Shown piece after piece: positions 1 to 5,135 of a stretch of DNA of 5,260 nt (its first letter is position 1; every line of letters begins with the position of its first letter). This DNA is from CBDULQ01 sp965368115 (GTDB lineage Bacteria > Pseudomonadota > Gammaproteobacteria > SZUA-229): positions 1 to 5,260 of the forward strand of contig CBDULQ010000237.1 in assembly GCA_965368115.1 (NCBI GenBank), read 5' to 3'. The notes under the pieces are model-generated. The model did no database searches. It was not told where the DNA came from and saw only the letters and a list, made by a program, of their open reading frames with translations. The position numbers and the translations under genes are program-made.

Positions 1-119
1 CAGTGGCTCATCAGTGCAAAACATCGGGGTGTCTGGTCGGCCGGCAATTCCAGGCGGCCGGCAAGGGTGTGATGCCGTGGATTGTCGAACTGGCATCTGA
101 GGGTCCGGGTATCGGGCAT
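1..119 (-). CDS. Alpha/beta hydrolase, probably fused to OsmC domain (N-terminal fragment, cut by window edge)
   Basis: The first 39 codons of a minus-strand gene that leaves the window at base 1. ATG is the complement of 117-119. An in-frame TAA lies a few codons upstream with no other start between, so the start is well fixed, although no clear Shine-Dalgarno is visible. The peptide begins MPDTRTLRCQF, then has LAGRLELPAD (residues 19-28) and ends FALMSH. This matches, from memory, the N-terminus of the bifunctional alpha/beta hydrolase/OsmC family, where a '(L)AxRLELPxxxPxxYALFAHC' segment forms the first strands before the catalytic fold. The next codon begins TG, which would allow the expected Cys. 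In full-length members the OsmC part is a thiol-dependent hydroperoxide reductase; the fusion is inferred here because only the start is visible. It is divergent from yaaA, another peroxide-linked gene. A plain alpha/beta hydrolase without OsmC is the alternative. Confidence 0.66.
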   Translation of the reverse strand, partial: MPDTRTLRCQFDNPRHHTLAGRLELPADQTPRCFALMSH

Positions 120-139
120 AACAGATATCGCTGGTTAAA

Positions 140-160
140 GATTAATGGATGTTATCAATC
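140..160. repeat. Imperfect 21-bp palindrome in the divergent promoter region
   Basis: The segment reads GATTaAT, seven central bases, then ATcAATC. Six of the seven outer base pairs are symmetric. It lies between the two divergent genes and overlaps the candidate minus-strand promoter, a typical place for a regulator site. It does not clearly match a Fur, OxyR or LexA site, so no regulator is assigned. In AT-rich spacer DNA it could arise by chance. Confidence 0.25.
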
Positions 161-170
161 CCTGTTGCAA
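141..170 (-). promoter_or_regulatory. Weak candidate promoter for the divergent hydrolase gene
   Basis: Read on the minus strand, TTGCAA (165-170) could act as a -35 element and ATTAAT (141-146) as a -10 element, with an 18-base spacer. Each matches four of six consensus bases. The hydrolase start codon is about 20 bases downstream of the -10, so the leader would be very short. This is the best sigma-70 candidate I can see for that gene, but it is weak. Confidence 0.25.
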
Positions 171-186
171 ACCGCCAATCCGTTCG

Positions 187-207
187 GGACATGTTGTTAT
201 AATGTCC
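187..207. repeat. Inverted repeat GGACAT-N9-ATGTCC over the yaaA -10 element
   Basis: Two perfect 6-base arms (187-192 and 202-207) flank nine bases. The repeat surrounds and partly includes the extended -10 element, the usual position of a repressor operator. The arms do not extend further in either direction. E. coli yaaA is known to be controlled by OxyR, but this sequence does not resemble the OxyR ATAG/CTAT spacing, so any regulator here is unknown. Confidence 0.4.
195..203 (+). promoter_or_regulatory. Extended -10 promoter of yaaA
   Basis: TGTTATAAT is a perfect extended -10 element (TGnTATAAT). No good -35 hexamer sits 16-18 bases upstream, which is tolerated at extended -10 promoters. 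Transcription would start near 210, giving a leader of about 24 bases before the yaaA ATG at 234. The element lies inside a GGACAT/ATGTCC inverted repeat, so it could be repressed or controlled by a regulator binding there. Confidence 0.65.
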
Positions 208-233
208 GCCATTCGAATAAAGGACAGGACCCG

Positions 234-1001
234 ATGCTGATTGTTGTTTCTCCCGCCAAAACCCTTGATTACGACACACCACCGAAAACCAGCAAACACA
301 CTATGCCCGATTATCTGGATCAGTCACAGATGCTGATCGACCGACTGAGGCTGCTGTCGGCGCTGGATATTTCCGAACTGATGAAAGTCAGCAGCAAGAT
401 TGCGGAACTGAATTTCGATCGTTACGAAGCCTGGACCCCGACGTTTTCGCCGGACAATGCAAAACAGGCGGTGCTGGCTTTCAAGGGTGACGTGTACACC
501 GGTCTCGACGTGGATTCCTTCAATGCAAAAGACCTGGATTTCGCGCAACAGCATCTGCGCATCCTGTCCGGTCTATACGGATTGTTGCGGCCGCTCGATC
601 TGATGCAGCCTTACCGCCTGGAAATGGGCACCCGGCTCGACAACGAGCGGGGTCGCAATCTGTATGAATTCTGGGGTGAGCGTATCACCGAGGGACTGAA
701 TAAACAGCTGAAGAAGATTAAATCACCTTACCTGATCAACCTGGCATCCAACGAATATTTCAAATCGGTTAAACCGGCTCATCTGCAGGGTGAAATCATT
801 ACACCCGCATTTAAGGAATATAAAAACGGTGAATACCGGATGATTGGTATCCATGCCAAGAAAGCCCGTGGTATGCTGAGTCGCTACATCATCAAGAACC
901 GTCTAAAGGAACCTGAAGCGATCAGGGAATTTGCCGAAGACGGTTACCGTTTCAATGCGCGCCAGTCTTCCGACACGGACTGGGTGTTTACCCGCAAATA
1001 G
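234..1001 (+). CDS. yaaA: Peroxide stress response protein YaaA (UPF0246/DUF328)
   Basis: The 255-residue product matches the family's usual length (E. coli YaaA is about 258). Diagnostic segments seen are SPAKTLDY (residues 6-13), FKGDVYTGL (83-91), LSGLYGLLRPLDLMQPYRLE (111-130), NLASNEYFKSVKP (169-181) and AKKARGMLSRYII (208-220). In E. coli, YaaA is cytoplasmic, induced by OxyR, and limits unincorporated iron and oxidative DNA damage during hydrogen peroxide stress; DNA binding has also been reported. The ATG at 234 is chosen because it gives the family N-terminus MLIVVSPAKT and follows an AGGACAGGAC stretch (221-230). The frame stays open upstream to base 3, but that part has no similarity to YaaA and contains the promoter. 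It is divergent from the hydrolase/OsmC gene and appears intact. Confidence 0.97.
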   Translation: MLIVVSPAKTLDYDTPPKTSKHTMPDYLDQSQMLIDRLRLLSALDISELMKVSSKIAELNFDRYEAWTPTFSPDNAKQAVLAFKGDVYTGLDVDSFNAKDLDFAQQHLRILSGLYGLLRPLDLMQPYRLEMGTRLDNERGRNLYEFWGERITEGLNKQLKKIKSPYLINLASNEYFKSVKPAHLQGEIITPAFKEYKNGEYRMIGIHAKKARGMLSRYIIKNRLKEPEAIREFAEDGYRFNARQSSDTDWVFTRK

Positions 1002-1017
1002 CATCCTGGGCGGGTAA
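988..1017 (+). other. Hairpin spanning the yaaA stop codon
   Basis: TTACCCGC (988-995) pairs perfectly with GCGGGTAA (1010-1017), an 8-bp stem with a 14-base loop that contains the TAG stop. No T-run follows, so it is not a standard intrinsic terminator. It could protect the 3' end of the message or weaken read-through into the membrane protein gene, or be incidental. Confidence 0.3.
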
Positions 1018-1111
1018 CAATCGAGTCCCGGTTTATACAGATCAAAGCGGGCCGGCGTTATTCGGTTATCATCGAGCTTTCAATCGGCAAGCGCTGACTC
1101 GGGAGAGCTGT

Positions 1112-1624
1112 ATGCAACTGGAAACAGACCCAGGCACACGCAATCGGGCGAAACGTCCTCATAATTTATTCATGCTTAACCTGGCGGTATTCCATCTGCT
1201 GATGACGCCGGCGGCGATCGCGCTCAACGTCGGTCGGCTTGGCCTTCTGCTGCCGCTGTTGCTGTCCCTGTCCACCATTGCGTTCACCTACTTTTACAGT
1301 CGCAAGGTGGACCCCCGGACGGCGCAATTCGAATACCTGCACTGGCGCCTGGCACTGCGCCGCTACAAATACCTGGTTATCGCATATGCCGTTACTGCAG
1401 CCCTGATGTTGCTGGGGCATTTGCTGGCCATGGGTTCGGCGGACCACAATATGCAGGAAATCATGGATACCGTGTTCATTCGTATTGCGATCATGCCGGT
1501 GTTGTTGACGGTGATGGCGAACTTCTACCTGGAGTCCAATGCCATCAGCATGGCCGGCCAGGGCATCATTCCCGACGCTATGTTGCAACAACAGGATACT
1601 GAAATGAATACATCGGAGCAGTGA
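1112..1624 (+). CDS. Unrecognised four-helix inner-membrane protein
   Basis: I do not recognise this 170-residue protein and assign no function. It has four hydrophobic stretches suited to membrane helices, at about residues 19-38, 42-63, 86-107 and 120-139. The charges fit the positive-inside rule with both ends in the cytoplasm. The N-terminus is basic (RNRAKR, 10-15), the loop between helices 2 and 3 is basic (R64, K65, R69, R83, R84, K86), and the short loop between helices 3 and 4 carries acidic residues (D111, E116, D119). The C-terminal 30 residues are polar and Gln-rich. There is no signal peptide cleavage site, Cys pair or His cluster pointing to a catalytic role. GGGAGAG (1101-1107) is a good ribosome binding site for the ATG at 1112. 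Its stop is one base before the next gene's GTG, so the two are almost certainly co-transcribed and translationally coupled. Confidence 0.85.
   Translation: MQLETDPGTRNRAKRPHNLFMLNLAVFHLLMTPAAIALNVGRLGLLLPLLLSLSTIAFTYFYSRKVDPRTAQFEYLHWRLALRRYKYLVIAYAVTAALMLLGHLLAMGSADHNMQEIMDTVFIRIAIMPVLLTVMANFYLESNAISMAGQGIIPDAMLQQQDTEMNTSEQ
1615..1618 (+). promoter_or_regulatory. Ribosome binding site fixing the GTG start of the DUF924 gene
   Basis: GGAG lies seven bases before the GTG at 1626, inside the end of the membrane protein gene. It supports the non-ATG start, since the next in-frame ATG falls after the conserved LDFWY segment. The upstream stop (1622-1624) lies between this site and the start, a layout typical of translational coupling. 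Confidence 0.65.
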
Positions 1625-1625
1625 C

Positions 1626-2174
1626 GTGACTGATGCTTTGCAGGACGTACTGGACTTCTGGTATGCCGACGAGATGCGCTCCGCCTGGTTCAAGTCCACG
1701 CCCAGCCTGGATGAACAGATTCGCGAACGATTCGAAACGACCTGGCAGGCAGCACGCGATGGTGGGCTCGATCACTGGCGCGAATCGGCATCCGGTTGCC
1801 TGGCACTGGCCATCGTGCTCGACCAGTTTCCACTCAATATGTACCGAGGTGAAGCACGTAGTTTCGCCACAGAGCAGCAGGCCGTCCGGGTTACACTGTA
1901 CGCGCTGGAGCAGGGCTTCGATAAGCAGCTGCCCGAAGACCAGCTGGTGTTCCTGTACATGCCCTTGATGCACAGCGAAAATGCCGAACACCAGGCTCTT
2001 TCGGTGCGCCTGTTCGAGGCCGCTCAACTGCAGGACAACGCACGCTTTGCCCGCCATCATCAGCAGATCATCCAGCGCTTCGGTCGCTTTCCCCATCGCA
2101 ACGTTATTCTCGGACGCCAGAGCAGTGCCGAAGAGCAGGCCTATCTGAATTCCAGCGAAGCCTTTCTCGGTTGA
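1626..2174 (+). CDS. DUF924 family protein
   Basis: A 182-residue soluble protein of the DUF924 family (Pfam PF06041), which has an all-helical, TPR-like fold and no established biochemical role. Family hallmarks are DVLDFWYADE near the N-terminus (residues 7-16), an aromatic WF pair (21-22), IVLDQFPLNMYRG (63-75), VFLYMPLMHSE (108-118) and HHQQIIQRFGRFPHRNVILGR (144-164), followed by S..E..YL (166-174). Length and motif order are normal, so the gene looks intact. It starts with GTG, one base after the stop of the membrane protein gene, so the pair probably forms a two-gene operon. That coupling is the only functional clue: the DUF924 protein may work at the membrane with its partner, which is inference. 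A phosphate-rich ligand or partner protein may bind the conserved charged face, but nothing in the sequence proves this. Confidence 0.93.
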   Translation: MTDALQDVLDFWYADEMRSAWFKSTPSLDEQIRERFETTWQAARDGGLDHWRESASGCLALAIVLDQFPLNMYRGEARSFATEQQAVRVTLYALEQGFDKQLPEDQLVFLYMPLMHSENAEHQALSVRLFEAAQLQDNARFARHHQQIIQRFGRFPHRNVILGRQSSAEEQAYLNSSEAFLG

Positions 2175-2191
2175 TAAAACCTCGTCGACTG

Positions 2192-2217
2192 GTTGAATTT
2201 TTCCCCTTAGCCCATAT
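2192..2217 (+). promoter_or_regulatory. Probable heat-shock (sigma-32/RpoH) promoter of htpX
   Basis: The -35-like GTTGAAT (2192-2198) matches CTTGAAA at five of seven positions, including the TTGAA core. The -10-like GCCCATAT (2210-2217) matches CCCCATnT at seven of eight. The spacer is 11 bases, at the short end of the accepted range. Transcription would start around 2223-2226, about 28 bases before the htpX ATG. Known biology agrees: E. coli htpX was identified as a heat-inducible gene. A weaker sigma-70 reading (TTGAAT with TCTAAA) overlaps. Confidence 0.6.
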
Positions 2218-2252
2218 CTAAATGTCGGTTTAATTTTTTTCAGGATAAGATC

Positions 2253-3143
2253 ATGCTGGGCAGAGTAGGCCTGTTTCTCGCGACTAACTTCGCCATACTG
2301 GCGGTACTGAGTATTTCCATGCGCGTGCTGGGCATCGACCAGATGCTTGCCGCCGAAGGCATCGCCACCAATCTCAACGGGCTGCTGATTATGGCCGCCA
2401 TCATCGGCTTCGGCGGTTCGTTCTTTTCACTGGCCATATCCAAGTGGATGGCGAAACGCTCCATGGGTGTACAGCTTATCGAACAGCCGCGTAACAACAC
2501 CGAATCCTGGTTGCTGGCCACCGTTGAGCGTCAGGCGCAACGTGCCGGAATCGGCATGCCGGAAGTCGGTATATTCGATTCACCGCAACCCAATGCTTTC
2601 GCCACCGGCATGAGCAAAAACAATGCGCTGGTCGCGGTGAGTAGTGGCCTGCTGCAGAGTATGAGTGCCGACGAAGTGGAGGCCGTGCTCGGTCATGAAG
2701 TGAGCCACGTCGCTAACGGCGATATGGTGACCATGGGACTGTTACAGGGTGTGTTAAATACCTTTGTCATTTTCCTGTCACGAGTCATCGGTACCGCCGT
2801 GGATCGTATCGTGTTCAAGAACGAGCGCGGCTTCGGGGTCGGTTATTTTGTGGTGAGCATCGTCGCCGAGCTGATTCTCGGCGTGTTCGCAGCCATGATT
2901 GCCGCCTGGTTCTCGCGGCGTCGTGAGTTCAGGGCCGATGCCGGTGGCGCTGACCTGGCCGGTCGGCAGAAAATGATCAATGCCCTGAGGCGTCTGCAGC
3001 AGGGACAGCAGGCGGAAACTGAAATGCCGGGAGAACTGGCGGCGTTTGGCATCAATGGTGGATTGAAAACCGGACTGATGCAGTTGCTGATGTCTCACCC
3101 GCCGCTGGAAAAACGCATCGCTGCGTTGCAAAACGCTCAGTAG
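2253..3143 (+). CDS. htpX: Membrane-bound zinc metalloprotease HtpX (M48B)
   Basis: HtpX is an inner-membrane protease with a cytoplasmic active site that works beside FtsH in removing misfolded membrane proteins. The 296-residue product is close to the E. coli length (293). Visible features are two N-terminal membrane segments (about residues 5-25 and 43-64), the zinc motif HEVSH (H148, E149, H152) followed by NGDMVTMGL, two further hydrophobic segments (about 160-180 and 196-220), and REFRADA (224-230), whose E225 should be the third zinc ligand. MSHPPLEKRIAAL (280-292) is the conserved C-terminal block. All catalytic residues are present. The start is ATG, preceded by AGGA (2242-2245) with a seven-base gap and by a run of seven T (2234-2240). 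It follows the DUF924 gene after 78 bases, apparently with its own heat-shock promoter, and ends at a shared hairpin terminator. Confidence 0.97.
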   Translation: MLGRVGLFLATNFAILAVLSISMRVLGIDQMLAAEGIATNLNGLLIMAAIIGFGGSFFSLAISKWMAKRSMGVQLIEQPRNNTESWLLATVERQAQRAGIGMPEVGIFDSPQPNAFATGMSKNNALVAVSSGLLQSMSADEVEAVLGHEVSHVANGDMVTMGLLQGVLNTFVIFLSRVIGTAVDRIVFKNERGFGVGYFVVSIVAELILGVFAAMIAAWFSRRREFRADAGGADLAGRQKMINALRRLQQGQQAETEMPGELAAFGINGGLKTGLMQLLMSHPPLEKRIAALQNAQ

Positions 3144-3160
3144 GGCGAGATTGATCGGTA

Positions 3161-3208
3161 AAAACTTGCGCAGCCGCCGCCTTCTTCCAGGGCGGCTGCG
3201 TGGGGTTT
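3161..3208. terminator. Bidirectional intrinsic terminator between htpX and fimX
   Basis: CGCAGCCGCC (3169-3178) pairs perfectly with GGCGGCTGCG (3191-3200), a 10-bp GC-rich stem with a 12-base loop. On the minus strand the stem is followed by CAAGTTTTT, a reasonable U-tract for terminating the FimX gene. On the plus strand it is followed by TGGGGTTTAT, a weaker tail for htpX. The genes converge with only 63 bases between them, so one hairpin serving both is the economical reading. Confidence 0.82.
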
Positions 3209-5135
3209 ATCCTGCCATCGAGGTAAAGTCGTAGTCCAGGTCGGCGGAGGGTTCCTGCAGGAAGTTACCCTGGATGAAATTGATTCCCATACCCCATAGC
3301 ACCGACAGGCTGGTGGCGTCCTGCACGTGCTGTGCGATGGTCAGCTTGTTGGCTTCCAGAGCGCCTTCGGCAAGTTTGCGCACCGCTTCCTGGTTTTCAG
3401 TGCTTTCCGACAGATTTTCCATGAAAGAACTTTCCAGCTTCAGATAGTCAGCCGGGATGTGTTTGAGTAACTCGAAGGGATTGCCGCCGCTGCCGAAGTC
3501 GTCGATCAGGAATCCACAGTTCAGCTCTTTCAGGGATTTGGCAATTTCCGCAGTGTACTTCAGGCTGGTAACGGCAACATTTTCCTTAACTTCGAATATC
3601 AGACTGTCCTTAGGTACATTGTATTTTTTCAACTGTTCTTTCAGCCAGTTCATCAAATTACTATCTTTAAGTGAAGTGGCACTGAGTTTAACGAATAAAA
3701 GTGTACGCTTACCCTGCTTCCAGCGTTTCACCAGCGTAGTAATGGAGTTCAGCAGAACGCAGCGGTCGATGGCCAGTGACATGCCGGTGCGTTCGGCAGC
3801 GGGCAGGAAATCATTGGGCATGACCACATCGCCATCTTTGTCGATAAGGCGAACAAAGACTTCGTAACGTTCGTCGGTATCGCCATGCAGACTGATAACC
3901 GGCTGGTAGTGCAAAATGATACGATTACTGGTGATTGCTTCTTTAAGATCGCTGACGATCTGTGCATCGATTTCCTTCTGTGTTTTTTCGCCTTCCTTGG
4001 GCTGGTAGATCACCAGTTTATTCGCGCCGGTTTTTTCAGCTTCGGCAATGGCGCGTTCCGCACGCAACAGGATTTCACCGGAATCGGGCGCGTTCGAATC
4101 GATCAGGCTTGCGCCGATGCTACAGGTTGAGTTCAGCGACTGGTCGCCGATGTTGGCGATGAAATCCTCCGAAGCTTTCTGTATTTTACGCGCGTAGGCT
4201 TCTACCGAAGTGCCGGACTGGTTCATACCAATGACGGAAAAAATATTACCTTCAAAATGAGCGAGGATATCTTTTTCGCCTGTTGTTTCTTCGAACTTCT
4301 TACCTAACTGGGCAAGGTACTTGTCGCTATTAACCACGCCTGCGCTGTTCTTGATGTCGGAGTAATTGTCGACATGTACGAGCAGGACACAGGCATTGAG
4401 TTTGCCTGCCTGCGCGGCCTGGGTGGCTTTTTCCAGTGTTTCCAGGAAGTACTGGCGGTTGTAGAGTCCGGTAACGGAGTCTTTCTGGCTCATCATGGCC
4501 AGTTTCTCTTCCAGTTCCTTGCTGTTGGTCTGGTTGCGGATGATGACCTGGATACAGGGTTCGCCATCGATACTGGCTGGAGAGAATTCCATTTCACCCT
4601 TGAATTCGGTGCCGTCAGGGTTTTTCAGATTGAGACTGAGTTTCTCTGATGCACATTTGCCTTCTTTACAATTATCTCGAAGAAAGGCCTTGAATCGGTC
4701 ACGGTCGTCCATACCGACCATATCGAGAATCGGCATGCCTTCGAGGTCTTCGCTCTCTTCGAAGCCGAACAGTTCAAGATAGGATTCGTTGGAATAAACG
4801 TGCATGCCTTCGTGGATGTAGGCAATGGCATCGCGAGAGGAGTCGAGTAGTGCTTCACAGCGCTTCTCGGTTTCCTTGTTGGTTTTTTCCAGCGTCGCGA
4901 GTTTGCTGATGCAGGCATGGGCCTGGATTTCACGTTTGATGACCAGTTCGAGATGGCTGGGTGTTTCATAGTCGCTGAGATCGCGGGCGCCGGCGCGCAT
5001 CACTTTTACGACGTCGCCTTTATGCTCATTGCGGTTGACTGCGATCACCGGTACCGGTTCACTGGCTTCGCGCTCCGTGCAGGCCAGGGCCTGTTCCAGG
5101 GTAATCAGCTCCATACCCATGGAATACAGCAACAC
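3207..5135 (-). CDS. fimX: FimX-like cyclic-di-GMP receptor (PAS, degenerate GGDEF, degenerate EAL); main frame, 5' end frameshifted
   Basis: This 642-codon frame resembles Pseudomonas FimX, a polar protein that binds cyclic-di-GMP and is needed for type IV pilus assembly and twitching. In Xanthomonas, FimX acts through PilZ and PilB. Residues 1-75 are the rest of a receiver-like domain. PAS covers about 90-200 (EKRCEALLDSS at 90-100, GMHVYSNESYLELFG at 110-124). The GGDEF domain (about 215-378) keeps DSVTGLYNR (219-227), but its signature is EGNIF (295-299). The EAL domain (about 390-635) has EVFVRL (425-430), K483 where the metal-binding Asn is expected, IDDFGSG (544-550), LKLESSF (565-571) and AQHVQ (601-605) in place of AEGVE. 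Neither cyclase nor phosphodiesterase activity is expected, so it should act as a receptor. The GTG at 5135 is only the first start in this frame: it cuts into the receiver domain, and the natural protein begins upstream in another frame. Confidence 0.88.
   Translation of the reverse strand: MLLYSMGMELITLEQALACTEREASEPVPVIAVNRNEHKGDVVKVMRAGARDLSDYETPSHLELVIKREIQAHACISKLATLEKTNKETEKRCEALLDSSRDAIAYIHEGMHVYSNESYLELFGFEESEDLEGMPILDMVGMDDRDRFKAFLRDNCKEGKCASEKLSLNLKNPDGTEFKGEMEFSPASIDGEPCIQVIIRNQTNSKELEEKLAMMSQKDSVTGLYNRQYFLETLEKATQAAQAGKLNACVLLVHVDNYSDIKNSAGVVNSDKYLAQLGKKFEETTGEKDILAHFEGNIFSVIGMNQSGTSVEAYARKIQKASEDFIANIGDQSLNSTCSIGASLIDSNAPDSGEILLRAERAIAEAEKTGANKLVIYQPKEGEKTQKEIDAQIVSDLKEAITSNRIILHYQPVISLHGDTDERYEVFVRLIDKDGDVVMPNDFLPAAERTGMSLAIDRCVLLNSITTLVKRWKQGKRTLLFVKLSATSLKDSNLMNWLKEQLKKYNVPKDSLIFEVKENVAVTSLKYTAEIAKSLKELNCGFLIDDFGSGGNPFELLKHIPADYLKLESSFMENLSESTENQEAVRKLAEGALEANKLTIAQHVQDATSLSVLWGMGINFIQGNFLQEPSADLDYDFTSMAG

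Noticed and set aside
38..64. Ten-base direct repeat CGGCCGGCAA (38-47 and 55-64)
   Set aside because: It falls inside the hydrolase coding region, where GC-rich Leu/Ala/Gly/Pro codons produce such repeats by chance; there is no mobile-element context.
143..157. Fur box upstream of yaaA
   Set aside because: Only one half-site (GTTATCA) resembles the Fur consensus; the other half does not match.
3..233. In-frame upstream extension of yaaA to base 3
   Set aside because: The extra 77 residues have no similarity to YaaA, cover the promoter and overlap the hydrolase start on the other strand; the ATG at 234 gives the conserved N-terminus and has a ribosome site.
1578..2096. Long minus-strand open frame (172 codons) opposite the DUF924 gene
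   Set aside because: It lies antisense to a gene with strong family motifs, has low-complexity, Gln/Cys/His-rich content and no recognisable domain; it is a codon-usage shadow. The minus-strand frame at 1166-1699 opposite the membrane protein is rejected for the same reasons.
2175..2202. Intrinsic terminator after the DUF924 gene (AACC/GGTT followed by TTTTT)
   Set aside because: The stem is only four base pairs with a nine-base loop, too weak; the T-rich stretch is better explained by the overlapping heat-shock promoter.
2215..2252. RNA thermometer (U-rich pairing with the htpX Shine-Dalgarno)
   Set aside because: Only ATCT/AGAT pairing was found and its 5' arm lies at or upstream of the predicted transcript start; the T7 run is too close to the AGGA to fold onto it.
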